This document shows, piece by piece, positions 48,667 to 57,717 of a DNA stretch of 64,000 bases. This DNA is from Pleurocapsa minor GSE-CHR-MK 17-07R (lineage in GTDB: Bacteria > Chloroflexota > Anaerolineae > Aggregatilineales > Phototrophicaceae), in contig JAHHHY010000012.1 of the NCBI GenBank assembly GCA_019359125.1, positions 124,001 through 188,000 on the forward strand, in the 5' to 3' direction. Within the stretch, counting starts at the first letter, position 1. Every line of letters begins with the position of its first letter. The notes under the pieces were generated by a model, which was given only the letters and a program-made list of their open reading frames with translations, made no database searches and was not told the DNA's origin. The position numbers and the translations under genes are program-made.

Positions 48667-50598
48667 ATGTGGCGCTACACCCATCCTAATTCAGCGGCAG
48701 ACGAAAAACCGAACCTCTCGTGGAGCCTGATCCTCCGCGTGCTGGGCTACGCCCGTCCTTACCGCCGCATCATCATCATCGTGCTGGCGCTCATCCTGTT
48801 CCAGACGCTGGTCGGGCTGGCAACGCCGCTGATTCTGCGCCAGCTCATCGACGTGACGCTGCCCAACGGCGACGCCGCCCAGCTCAATGTGCTGGCCCTG
48901 CTGTTAGTGGCCATTCCCATCAGCACCAGCATCGTCGGGATTGCCATCCGCCGGCTGGATTCCAGCATCGGTGAAGGCGTGATTTACACGCTGCGCAGCC
49001 AGCTTTTCGCGCATCTTCAGCACATGTCGCTGCGCTTCTTCACCAATACGCGCTCCGGCGAGCTGACCAGCCGCCTGAACAATGACGTTGTCAATGCGCG
49101 CACGGCCATCACCGACACGCTCATCGGCGCGATCACCAACACGCTGAACGTGATCTTCACGCTGGCCGTGATGATCTCGCTGGACTGGCGGCTGACGGTC
49201 ATCGGCGTGCTGGTGATGCCGCTGTTCTTCCTGGTGGCGCGGCGCGTCGGCAGGATCCTGCGCACCATCGCGCGTGAACAGATGGACATCAATGCCGAGA
49301 TGAACGCGATGATGGGCGAGACGCTCAATATCAGCGGCGCGCTGCTGGTCAAGCTGTTTGGCCGCGTGGACATGGAAGGCGACCGGTTCGCCCAGCGCGC
49401 TGCCCGTGTGCGCGACATCGGCATTCGCCGCGCCACGCTGGGCAGCCAGTTCTGGGCCATCGTCGGCCTGGTGGGCGTGATCGGCACCGCGCTGGTGTAC
49501 TGGGTCGGCGGACATTTTGTGCTTTCCGGCGTATTCAGCATCGGCACGATCGTCGCGTTTGCGGCCTATCTGTCGCGCCTGTACGGACCGCTGGAATACC
49601 TGATCAATATCCCGGTCGAGTTTTCCACGTCGATGGTCAGCTTTGAGCGCGTGTTTGAGATTATCGACCTGCCGATTGAGATTCAGGAGAAGGCCAATCC
49701 ACTGACTCCCGCGCAGGTGTCCGGACGGCTGACATTCGAGGATGTCACCTTCCACTACAAGACGTCTGGCGAGGGCCTGCTGACCGAAGTCAAACGCTAC
49801 GGCAAGGTCGAGAGCGTTACCGCCGTCTTCTCCGGCTCGGCCGAGGGCACTGCAAACGGCGCAACAGCACCTCCGCCTGCTCATCAGGCACGCGAGACCG
49901 CCCTGACAGGCATCTCATTCGACATCCAGCCGGGCCAGATTGCCGCGCTGGTGGGCCCCAGCGGCGCCGGCAAGACCACCCTGACCTATCTCATCCCGCG
50001 CCTGTATGAGCCGACTGGCGGGCGCATCCTGCTGGACGGGCACGACCTGCGCGACCTGTCGCTGGAGACGCTGTCGCAGCATATCGGCATGGTCACGCAG
50101 GAAACCTACCTGTTCCACGACACCATCCGCACCAACCTGCTGTATGCCCGCCTGGATGCCACCCACGAGCAGCTGGAGGCCGCCTGCAAGGCCGCCAACA
50201 TCCACGACTTCATCATGGGGCTGCCGCGCGGCTACGACACGGTGGTGGGCGAACGCGGCTACCGCCTGAGCGGTGGCGAGAAGCAGCGCCTGGCGCTGGC
50301 CCGCGTCATCCTGAAGGACCCGCGCATCCTGGTGCTGGACGAAGCGACCAGCCATCTGGACAGCCAGAACGAGAGCGCCATCCAGACGGCGCTGGAGGCC
50401 ATCATGGCAGGCCGCACCAGCATCGTGATCGCCCACCGCCTGAGCACGATCCTGGCAGCCGACCTGATCCTGGTGATGGACCGCGGCCAGATCGTCGAGC
50501 GCGGCACCCATGCCGAGCTGCTGGAGCAGAACGGCCTGTATGCCCACCTGTACGAGACCCAGTTCAAGCAGCAGGATGTGGCCGAGCCAGTGGCCTGA
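48667..50598 (+). CDS. ABC exporter, fused permease and ATPase
   Basis: 643 residues. Six membrane helices (about 30-330), then the ATPase with A-loop tyrosine (FHYK), Walker A GPSGAGKTT, Q-loop VTQETYLF, signature LSGGEKQRL, Walker B ILVLDEATS and the switch His in IAHRLS. About 45 extra residues, Gly/Ala/Pro-rich, are inserted between the A-loop and the next strand, which is unusual. It should act as a dimer exporting lipids, peptides or drugs; the substrate is unknown. Confidence 0.9.
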   Translation: MWRYTHPNSAADEKPNLSWSLILRVLGYARPYRRIIIIVLALILFQTLVGLATPLILRQLIDVTLPNGDAAQLNVLALLLVAIPISTSIVGIAIRRLDSSIGEGVIYTLRSQLFAHLQHMSLRFFTNTRSGELTSRLNNDVVNARTAITDTLIGAITNTLNVIFTLAVMISLDWRLTVIGVLVMPLFFLVARRVGRILRTIAREQMDINAEMNAMMGETLNISGALLVKLFGRVDMEGDRFAQRAARVRDIGIRRATLGSQFWAIVGLVGVIGTALVYWVGGHFVLSGVFSIGTIVAFAAYLSRLYGPLEYLINIPVEFSTSMVSFERVFEIIDLPIEIQEKANPLTPAQVSGRLTFEDVTFHYKTSGEGLLTEVKRYGKVESVTAVFSGSAEGTANGATAPPPAHQARETALTGISFDIQPGQIAALVGPSGAGKTTLTYLIPRLYEPTGGRILLDGHDLRDLSLETLSQHIGMVTQETYLFHDTIRTNLLYARLDATHEQLEAACKAANIHDFIMGLPRGYDTVVGERGYRLSGGEKQRLALARVILKDPRILVLDEATSHLDSQNESAIQTALEAIMAGRTSIVIAHRLSTILAADLILVMDRGQIVERGTHAELLEQNGLYAHLYETQFKQQDVAEPVA

Positions 50599-50663
50599 GC
50601 ATCAGCAAAAGCCCGCCGGACGCAACTCCGATTGTAGAAACCAGTAGTATCCGTAGTACTATA

Positions 50664-50699
50664 AAAATCACGCACTGCACCCGTGCGTGATTTTCTTTT
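50664..50699 (+). terminator. Terminator after the ABC exporter
   Basis: AAATCACGCAC (50665-50675) pairs perfectly with GTGCGTGATTT (50683-50693), then TCTTTT. Confidence 0.85.
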
Positions 50700-50717
50700 G
50701 ACAAGGAGCGCGTCAAC

Positions 50718-50951
50718 ATGCACGAAGAAGAAATCCTGCGTATCTCGTGGCTGAAATCCCCCTCGCCTGCTGGTCTGCTGGAAGTGCCCGGAGAGAAAGA
50801 CGACCCGGACGATGACGACGGGTTCGATGACGACGACCTGGACTCGGAAGATGCCTATGGCGATGACGAGGACGATGAGGACGACGAGGACTGGGATGAT
50901 GACGAGGATGACGCGAGCTGGGAAGACGACGACCTGCGCTATGCGAATTAG
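50718..50951 (+). CDS. Small highly acidic protein
   Basis: 77 residues with AAGGAG before the ATG. The first 30 residues are ordinary (EEEILRISWLKSPSPAG); the rest is nearly all Asp and Glu with a few aromatics (DWDDDEDDASWEDDD). It sits alone between a terminator and the pth promoter. It could be a metal-binding or charged partner protein; nothing more can be said. The strong ribosome site argues that it is translated. Confidence 0.6.
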   Translation: MHEEEILRISWLKSPSPAGLLEVPGEKDDPDDDDGFDDDDLDSEDAYGDDEDDEDDEDWDDDEDDASWEDDDLRYAN

Positions 50952-51009
50952 CGCCCGAAGATAACGCCATTTGCTGCCCGGCACCCCGTCCGCCGGACGC
51001 GAATCGTCA

Positions 51010-51038
51010 TTCACGGGGCCGCCTGCGTCATGTACACT
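51010..51038 (+). promoter_or_regulatory. Putative pth-mfd promoter
   Basis: TTCACG (51010-51015), 17 bp, TACACT (51033-51038), 34 bp before ATG 51073. Confidence 0.5.
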
Positions 51039-51072
51039 AGCGGGACTTTGGTGAGACAGGGTGGCGGGCGGT

Positions 51073-51729
51073 ATGACTGAGCTGTTTCTGATCGTTGGGC
51101 TGGGCAATCCCGGACAAAAATACGCGGAAACGCGGCACAATGTGGGCTTTCGTGCGGTCGAGGCATTCGCCCAGAAGCACGGCTTGACCTTCAGCAAAAC
51201 AGAGCATCGCGCGCAGGTGGCGTCTGGCGCAGCGATGGGCCAGCGTGTGCTGCTGGCCAAGCCGCAAACCTTCATGAATGTGAGCGGCGACTCGGTGGGC
51301 CCGCTGGCGGGCTTCTACAAGATCCCGCCAGAGCGCATCGTTGTCGTTGCCGATGACCTGGATATCCCGCTGGGCACGCTGCGCATCCGCCGAAATGGCA
51401 GCAGCGGCGGCCAGAACGGGCTGAAGCACATCCTGCAGCGCATGGGCACGCAGGACATCGCGCGCGTGCGTATCGGCATCGGCCGCCCGCCGGGCAGGCA
51501 AGACCCGGCAGACTATGTGCTGGCGCCATTCCGGGGCGACGATGCGATCCTGGCCGCGCAGGTGCAGGACAAAGCGGTTGAGGCGCTGGAAATCTGGCTG
51601 ACGCACGGCATCGATACCGCCATGACGCGCTGCAACGGCGTCGTCGGTGAGGCCAAGCCGACCAGCCCGATGAAGAAGCAGTCAGCAGCGCCACCCGCAT
51701 CCGACCCCCCAACGAATACGCCCAATTAG
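51073..51729 (+). CDS. pth: Peptidyl-tRNA hydrolase
   Basis: 218 residues; ATG 51073 preferred to GTG 51061 because the protein then starts MTELFLIVGLGNPG. Catalytic His in TRHNVGF, Asp in VADDLDIP, and Asn residues in TFMNVSG and GGQNGLKHI are all present. It frees peptides from tRNA dropped by ribosomes. A Ser/Pro-rich tail of about 25 residues extends past the usual end. mfd follows after 26 bp, a common pth-mfd arrangement. Confidence 0.95.
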   Translation: MTELFLIVGLGNPGQKYAETRHNVGFRAVEAFAQKHGLTFSKTEHRAQVASGAAMGQRVLLAKPQTFMNVSGDSVGPLAGFYKIPPERIVVVADDLDIPLGTLRIRRNGSSGGQNGLKHILQRMGTQDIARVRIGIGRPPGRQDPADYVLAPFRGDDAILAAQVQDKAVEALEIWLTHGIDTAMTRCNGVVGEAKPTSPMKKQSAAPPASDPPTNTPN

Positions 51730-51755
51730 GTGTCACACGCAAGGCGATACCCCCT

Positions 51756-54700
51756 ATGATCCTGACCGGACTCACCACCCTGCTGCGCGAGAGCGAGGCC
51801 TATCGCCGCGCCCTGAGCATCCTCAAAGACGACGCACGGCCTACGCCTACACTGGGCGTGCTGCGGGCAGCGCGTGCCTTCACGCTGGCGGCGCTGGCGC
51901 AGGACTGGCCGGGGCCGGTGGTGTATGTCACCGCACGCGTCGATCGCGCCTATAATGCCAGCGAACAGCTTCCGGTATGGCTGCCAGAACGGCGCATCCT
52001 GCGCTTTTCCGAGCCTGCGCCGCTGTTTTATGAACGCAGCGGCTGGGGCGAGAATGTCACCCGCGGGCGCATCGAGACGCTGGCCGCCCTGCTGCAGGAA
52101 AGCGACCGCGCCGCTGACACCGGTTCGCAGCAGCCGCTGATCATCACCAGCGCGCGCGCCATGATGCAGCGCACCATGCCGGTCAACCAGTTCCGCAAGG
52201 CATCGCAGGTGCTGAAAGTTGGCGCGCGTCACCCGCTGGACAGACTGATCGATGGCTGGATGAAAGCCGGCTACGAGGCAGTCAATATGGTCACCGAGGC
52301 CGGCACGTTTGCGCGGCGCGGCGGCCTGCTGGACATCTTCCCGCCCGCCATGCAAAGCGCGGTACGCATCGAGTTCTTCGATGACGAAATCGACAGCCTG
52401 CGCCTGTTTGACCCCGCCACACAGCGCACCATCGGCAAGGTGGGCGAGGTGCTGATCACGCCAGCGCGCGAGGCCCTGCCCGAAGCGACTCCCGCTGTGG
52501 CGCGCCACCTGGGCGACTGGTTCAGTTCGCTGCCGTCCGACGATATGACCAGCCCGCGCCCGGACCACGACGCGCTGGCCTCCGGCGCAGCCTTCCCGTT
52601 CCTCGAATATTATCTGCCCTATCTGAATCCGTACCCGGTGACGATGCTCGATTATGCGCCCGATGACGCGCTGATCGTGCTGGAAGACCAGGGCGAATTG
52701 CGCGACACCATGCGCGCCATTGAAGAAGCGGCTGTCAAAGCGCGCGACGAGAAGCTGGCGCAGAACCTGATTCCGCCAGACTTCCCGGTGCCGTATATCA
52801 ACTGGGACGAATTTGAGCGCGCGCTGGCCGGCCGTCATCAGGTCATCATGGGCGGGCTGGATGACATCGACAGTCCGGATGATGATCCGCTGCTGCGCGG
52901 CATCCTCGCTCCGGAGAATCGTTTCGGCGGGCAGATCAAATCGCTGCTGACCGAGCTGCGTTCGCTGAAAGCGAGTGGCGACCGCTGCATCGTCGTCACC
53001 GCGCAGGCGGCCCGCATGATCGACATCTGGCGCGAGACGGAGAATACAGCCGCCAGCGAAGACAGTGAGCTGCTTGAAGCCCCGCCGCCGCGCACGATCA
53101 CGTTTGTCGATGGCACGCTGCAGGAAGGCTTTCGCCTGCGCAGCGGGCGCGGCGACACGCACGTATTTTCCGACTCGGAAGTATTCGGTTGGAGCCGACC
53201 AGAGCCGCGCCGCCGCAAGACCGCACGCAAAGCCGGCGCGCCAGAGACACACTACGCCGACCTGAAAGAGGGCGACTACGTCGTGCACAGCGACTATGGC
53301 GTGGGCCGATTCGTCGGCCTGCGGCGGCGCACGCTGGAAGGCGTGGAGCGCGAATACCTGATGCTGGAATACGCAGGCACAGACGCGCTGTTTGTGCCCA
53401 TCCACCAGGCGGACCGGCTGACGCGCTTCGTCGGCGCGGACGACAAGCCGCCCACGCTGAACAAGCTGGGCCAGCCCGACTGGATCCGCATCAAAGGCAA
53501 GGCGCAGAAAGCCGCCGAAGAAGAAGCCCGCGAGCTGCTGGACCTGTATGCAGCCCGCGCCTCGGTCTTGCGCCCGGCCTATTCACCGGACGGCCCGTGG
53601 CAGCACGAGCTGGAAGCCTCGTTCCCGTATGTGGAGACGGAAGACCAGCTCAAGGCGGCCGCAGACATCAAGGAAGACCTGTCGCGCCCGCACCCGATGG
53701 ACCGGCTGGTGTGCGGTGATGTCGGTTTCGGCAAGACAGAAGTCGCGCTGCGGGCCGCGTTCAAGGCGGTCAACGACGGCAAGCAGGTGGCCGTGCTGGT
53801 GCCGACGACCATTCTGGCCCAGCAGCACTATGAGACGTTCAGCCGCCGACTGGCCGCGTTCCCGGTCAAGGTCGAGATGCTGAGCCGTTTCCGCACGCCG
53901 GAAGCTCAGCGGCGCATCATCGCGCTGGCCGCGCAGGGCGAAATCGACATCCTGGTGGGCACCCATCGCATCCTGTCGGAAGATGTGCAGTTCAAAGACC
54001 TGGGCATGGTGGTCATCGACGAGGAACAGCGGTTCGGCGTGAAGCACAAAGAGTATTTCAAGCGCTTCCGGAATCAGGTCGATGTGCTTACGTTGACGGC
54101 CACGCCGATCCCGCGCACGCTCTATATGAGCCTGGGCGGCATCCGCGACATCAGCATGATCCAGACGCCGCCGGAGGAACGCCTGCCCGTCATCACGCAT
54201 GTGGGCACCTACGACGACCGGCTGGTGCGCCAGGCGGTGCTGCGCGAAATGGAGCGCGGCGGCCAGGTGTATTACGTGCACAACCGCGTGCAGTCGATTG
54301 AACAGGTGCGCGAACGCCTGGAGATCATCGTGCCGGAAGCGCGCACCGTCGTCGGCCACGGGCAGATGGACGAGCGCCTGCTGGAATCGGTCATGGAACA
54401 GTTCGGCAACGGCGAGTTCGATATCCTGATCGCTACCTCGATCATCGAGAGCGGGCTGGATATCCCGAATGCCAACACGCTGATTATCGACCGGTCAGAC
54501 TGGTTCGGGCTGGCCCAGTTGTATCAGCTGCGCGGGCGCGTGGGGCGCGGCGCCCAGCAGGCCTATGCCTACTTCTTCCACCCCGCCCACAACAAGATGA
54601 ACAGCGACGTGCGCCAGCGGCTCGAAACCCTGTCCGAGTACACCAACCTGGGCGCGGGCTTCCAGATCGCCATGCGCGACCTGGAGCTGCGCGGCGCGGG

Positions 54701-55292
54701 GGATGTGCTGAGCACGCGCCAGAGCGGGCATATCGCCGCTGTGGGCCTGCACCTGTACACGCAGATGCTGGCGCAGGCCGTGCGCACGCTCAGACGCGAA
54801 AAGGCGCAGGGCGAAAGCGCGCTGCCTCCCCTGCCCCCGATCAGCCAGAGCACGGTGCAGCTGGACCTGCCGATCGCGGCTTACCTGCCCGCCGACTGGA
54901 TTCCCGAAATCGAGATGCGGCTGAGCATCTACCGACGCATCGGCAGCCTGAGCAGCCTGGAAGAAGTGGCCGGCATGCGTGCCGAGCTACAGGACAGGTT
55001 CGGCTCACTGCCCATCGCCGTGGAAGGCATGCTGTACCAGATCGAAATCAAGCTGCTGGCACAGGCCGCCAGCGCCAGCGCCATCCTGCGGCGCGACGAA
55101 CGCTTCGAGATTCGCCTGCCCTACCTGGTCGAGGTCAACCGCGAACGGCTGGAGGCGACGCTGGGGAGCGACGTGCGCGTCACCCGCGTCGCGGTAGAGC
55201 TGCGCACACGTCCTGAACTGTGGCGCGAACGACTGGCCGAAATTCTGCATTATCTGGCGCGCCACGTGCGCTCGGCGGTCGGCGGCACATAG
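51756..55292 (+). CDS. mfd: Transcription-repair coupling factor
   Basis: 1178 residues, full length. The UvrB-like N-terminal region (about 20-300), the CarD-like RNA polymerase interaction domain (LKEGDYVVHSDYGVGRFVG, about 505-570), then the RecG-like translocase: Walker A CGDVGFGKTEVAL near 650, DEEQ near 755, TATPIPRTLYMSLGGIRD, and RSDWFGLAQLYQLRGRVGRG; the C-terminal TRCF domain ends the protein. It removes stalled RNA polymerase and recruits UvrA. Confidence 0.97.
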   Translation: MILTGLTTLLRESEAYRRALSILKDDARPTPTLGVLRAARAFTLAALAQDWPGPVVYVTARVDRAYNASEQLPVWLPERRILRFSEPAPLFYERSGWGENVTRGRIETLAALLQESDRAADTGSQQPLIITSARAMMQRTMPVNQFRKASQVLKVGARHPLDRLIDGWMKAGYEAVNMVTEAGTFARRGGLLDIFPPAMQSAVRIEFFDDEIDSLRLFDPATQRTIGKVGEVLITPAREALPEATPAVARHLGDWFSSLPSDDMTSPRPDHDALASGAAFPFLEYYLPYLNPYPVTMLDYAPDDALIVLEDQGELRDTMRAIEEAAVKARDEKLAQNLIPPDFPVPYINWDEFERALAGRHQVIMGGLDDIDSPDDDPLLRGILAPENRFGGQIKSLLTELRSLKASGDRCIVVTAQAARMIDIWRETENTAASEDSELLEAPPPRTITFVDGTLQEGFRLRSGRGDTHVFSDSEVFGWSRPEPRRRKTARKAGAPETHYADLKEGDYVVHSDYGVGRFVGLRRRTLEGVEREYLMLEYAGTDALFVPIHQADRLTRFVGADDKPPTLNKLGQPDWIRIKGKAQKAAEEEARELLDLYAARASVLRPAYSPDGPWQHELEASFPYVETEDQLKAAADIKEDLSRPHPMDRLVCGDVGFGKTEVALRAAFKAVNDGKQVAVLVPTTILAQQHYETFSRRLAAFPVKVEMLSRFRTPEAQRRIIALAAQGEIDILVGTHRILSEDVQFKDLGMVVIDEEQRFGVKHKEYFKRFRNQVDVLTLTATPIPRTLYMSLGGIRDISMIQTPPEERLPVITHVGTYDDRLVRQAVLREMERGGQVYYVHNRVQSIEQVRERLEIIVPEARTVVGHGQMDERLLESVMEQFGNGEFDILIATSIIESGLDIPNANTLIIDRSDWFGLAQLYQLRGRVGRGAQQAYAYFFHPAHNKMNSDVRQRLETLSEYTNLGAGFQIAMRDLELRGAGDVLSTRQSGHIAAVGLHLYTQMLAQAVRTLRREKAQGESALPPLPPISQSTVQLDLPIAAYLPADWIPEIEMRLSIYRRIGSLSSLEEVAGMRAELQDRFGSLPIAVEGMLYQIEIKLLAQAASASAILRRDERFEIRLPYLVEVNRERLEATLGSDVRVTRVAVELRTRPELWRERLAEILHYLARHVRSAVGGT

Positions 55293-55294
55293 CG

Positions 55295-55810
55295 TTATGC
55301 GCCCGGCTCTCCGGGGGGCCTGACGACATCCAGGATTGTGCCTCCGGTAACCGCCAGCAGGTTTTCCAGCGTGAGCGGGAAGATGGCGTTGTGTGCGCCG
55401 CCGGCCGCATACAGCATGTCCCAGCGCGCCAGAGTGCTATCGATGAACGTGGTCACCGGCGTGCGATGCCCCACGGGCGGCACGCTGCCCGGCGGATAGC
55501 CGTAAATCCCGATCAGTTCTTCGGCAGTGGCGACCTTGACCTTCTTGCGCCCAACACCGTAATGCTCGGCAATTTTACGGTCATCGACCTTCTGGTCGCC
55601 GCTGGTCAGCACGACAATCGGTTCGCGGCGTCCGCCCTCCAGCTCCACCAGAAAGCAGATACTTTTGACGATCTGGCCCAGTGCGCAGCCGATATTGTCG
55701 GCGGCTTGCTGGCTGGTGGCGGTCGTATTCTCAAAAAAGCGAATTTGCGTGCCGGGCAGCGCACGGTCCAGCACAGACTGCACGTCAGCCGGGGTCAATG
55801 GCTCGGTCAT
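55295..55810 (-). CDS. YbaK/EbsC-family aminoacyl-tRNA deacylase-like protein
   Basis: 171 residues from ATG 55810 with AGGACAGG just upstream. Segments KSICFLVELEGG, VVLTSGDQKVDDRK and YPPGSVPPVGHRTP match the YbaK/ProX editing fold; K69-like and GXXPP elements needed for deacylation are visible. Such proteins hydrolyse mischarged tRNA (for example Cys-tRNA-Pro). Convergent with mfd, 2 bp apart. Confidence 0.85.
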   Translation of the reverse strand: MTEPLTPADVQSVLDRALPGTQIRFFENTTATSQQAADNIGCALGQIVKSICFLVELEGGRREPIVVLTSGDQKVDDRKIAEHYGVGRKKVKVATAEELIGIYGYPPGSVPPVGHRTPVTTFIDSTLARWDMLYAAGGAHNAIFPLTLENLLAVTGGTILDVVRPPGEPGA

Positions 55811-55883
55811 ACCTGTCCTCAAATCACGAATCTGTTGGCAACGAAGGCGGAGTAAAGCAGATTTACGTACACGATGCAAGCAT

Positions 55884-55920
55884 AAAACACAGCAGCGACC
55901 CGGATGACGAGTCGCTGCTG
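55884..55920 (-). terminator. Terminator of the MarR gene
   Basis: On the minus strand CAGCAGCGAC (55920-55911) pairs with GTCGCTGCTG (55899-55890), then TGTTTTA. Confidence 0.75.
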
Positions 55921-55957
55921 TACGGATTACATTACAGAGTTGGTGGTGATTATCGAG

Positions 55958-56506
55958 CTAGTTACGGCTGTGGGACAGGCCACTCAGCGAGGCCATCGAC
56001 ATCTTGCCATTGCCCGACTGCTGCGCTGACTTGCCACCGGCCACCGGGCTGAAGGAATCGACGCTGTAATCGGGTTCCATTGTCTGAAGCATCATCAGCA
56101 CGTTGAGGAAGGACTCAAAGTCTTCAGTCCCAAACAGGCTGCGAATCTGCTCGTCCAGGCGCGCGGCCGTTGCCGCCAGTTCCTTGCGATGCTGCTCGGC
56201 GCTCTTGGTCAGATAGATGTGCACAGCACGGCGGTCTGTCGGGTCCGGGCGGCGCTCGATCAGGCCCTTCTGCTGCAGCTTGTCCAGGTTGGGGGTGAAG
56301 CTGGTCGCTGCACGGCCCACCGCACGCGCCAGCTCGGAAGCATGCTGGCCATCGCGCTCGTACAACGCACGCAGGATATACCATTCAATGATCGTCAGCC
56401 CCAGCGGCTGGGCGGCGCGCCCAAAAAGCTGATCGAGATTACGCAGGGCGATGTCCAGATTGCACCAGACAGAGCCGTTGAAGCGAAGTTGATTCGTTTG
56501 CACCAT
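55958..56506 (-). CDS. MarR-family transcriptional regulator
   Basis: 182 residues. Winged-helix core: LGLTIIEWYILRALYERDG, SELARAVGRAATSFTPNLDKL (recognition helix), GLIERRPDPTDRRAVHIYLT (wing). The tail of about 40 residues is Ser/Gly-rich. It may regulate itself through the direct repeats just upstream of its start, and perhaps the EamA gene behind it. Confidence 0.9.
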   Translation of the reverse strand: MVQTNQLRFNGSVWCNLDIALRNLDQLFGRAAQPLGLTIIEWYILRALYERDGQHASELARAVGRAATSFTPNLDKLQQKGLIERRPDPTDRRAVHIYLTKSAEQHRKELAATAARLDEQIRSLFGTEDFESFLNVLMMLQTMEPDYSVDSFSPVAGGKSAQQSGNGKMSMASLSGLSHSRN

Positions 56507-56520
56507 GTCATTACCATTTC

Positions 56521-56545
56521 CGACTATATATCCATCGACTATATA
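56521..56545. promoter_or_regulatory. Two direct repeats before the MarR gene
   Basis: CGACTATATA occurs at 56521-56530 and 56536-56545, a 15-bp period, 15 bp before the MarR start. It overlaps the AT-rich region where a promoter would lie. The rest of the 56507-56697 gap shows no gene. Confidence 0.5.
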
Positions 56546-56697
56546 ATGAATTCTATCACAAGATACGATTCTGACACATACCTTATTTTGCAGCGTAGGG
56601 ATTCCGTGTGCTACGCGTGCAGGCTATACTATTTTCATAGATTTGCTTTATTCAAGGATTAATTTCTTAATTATTGATGTCCGGCCACACATCAGCT

Positions 56698-57636
56698 TCA
56701 GGGGGTATGTACACCCTCAGCCGGGACCATCTTCGCCTGCCCCAGCGTTTGCAGCATGATCACGCTGGCCACGATGACCAGCCCGCCCAGCCATTGAATC
56801 GGCAGCATTTCCTGGCCCAGAAAAATCACCGCCAGCGAGGCCGTGACCAGCGGCTCGAATGAATTAAACACGGCCGCCCGCGACGGACCCAACGCCTGGA
56901 TCGCCACGGTCAGCGAAAACACGGGCATGATTGTGCTGACCACGGCCAGTAGCAGCATACTCACCCATGCATTCAGCGTGGACGGGGGACGGGCGCCGCC
57001 AGACACCAGCATCACGATCAGCAGCAGGATGAGCGCCCCGCTGCACGCCAGCGCACTGCCCACAGCCGGTGAACCGGTATTGCGCAGCAGGCGACTGTTC
57101 AGCACAAAATAGATCGCCACCACGACGGCATTGCCCAGTGCATACAGCACGCCGCTCAGGTTGTCGCCCTGAAGACCGGCCGAAAAATCCGGCGCCGTCA
57201 GCGCGACGCCCACCAGCGACAGGCCAATCGCGGCCCAGCCCCACAGCGACAGGCGTTCGCCCAGCACCAGCGAAATCAGCGCGACGATGGCCGGATAGGT
57301 GTAGAAAATGACCACATAGGCGCCTGCGGTGATCAGTTGCAGGCCTTCAAAGGCCAGCAGCCCGGCGATGGCCAGCAGCACGCCCGCCAGCAGCACCTTC
57401 ACCCACGGAATGCGCCGTTCGTCGGCTTCAGGCACGCGCTCGGTGCGCCGCGCCGCCCGCTGGGCAGCGACAAACAGCCAGAAGATCGGCACGGCGATGA
57501 TGTAGCGCCAGCTGGCGATATCCAGCGCGTCCATATTGTCCTGATACAGACCCTCGGTGAACACAGGCAGCAGCGAGTAGCCCACGACGGCCAGCACCAC
57601 GAAAACCAGGCCGCGCGCAAATTTGGACTGAAGCAT
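56698..57636 (-). CDS. EamA/DMT-family transporter
   Basis: 312 residues with ten membrane segments in two EamA halves (LVFVVLAVVGYSLLPVF at the start of the first; GVLYALGNAVVVAIYF at the start of the second). Members export amino acids or other metabolites. Substrate unknown. It lies downstream of the nuo operon terminator and reads towards the MarR gene. Confidence 0.88.
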   Translation of the reverse strand: MLQSKFARGLVFVVLAVVGYSLLPVFTEGLYQDNMDALDIASWRYIIAVPIFWLFVAAQRAARRTERVPEADERRIPWVKVLLAGVLLAIAGLLAFEGLQLITAGAYVVIFYTYPAIVALISLVLGERLSLWGWAAIGLSLVGVALTAPDFSAGLQGDNLSGVLYALGNAVVVAIYFVLNSRLLRNTGSPAVGSALACSGALILLLIVMLVSGGARPPSTLNAWVSMLLLAVVSTIMPVFSLTVAIQALGPSRAAVFNSFEPLVTASLAVIFLGQEMLPIQWLGGLVIVASVIMLQTLGQAKMVPAEGVHTP

Positions 57637-57656
57637 ACCGATCCCCTGTGTGCACT

Positions 57657-57685
57657 TAACAAAAGAGGGGCTTGCAAGCCCCTCT
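57657..57685 (-). terminator. Terminator of the nuo operon
   Basis: AGAGGGGCTTG and CAAGCCCCTCT form a perfect 22-bp palindrome (57664-57685), followed on the minus strand by TTTGTT, 33 bp past nuoN. Confidence 0.85.
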
Positions 57686-57717
57686 CAACAATTCAGATTG
57701 TCTTTCGGGAGTAGTGC

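Noticed and set aside
51726-53405. 559-codon minus-strand frame opposite mfd
   Set aside because: Shadow of a well-conserved gene; no motif and no ribosome site.
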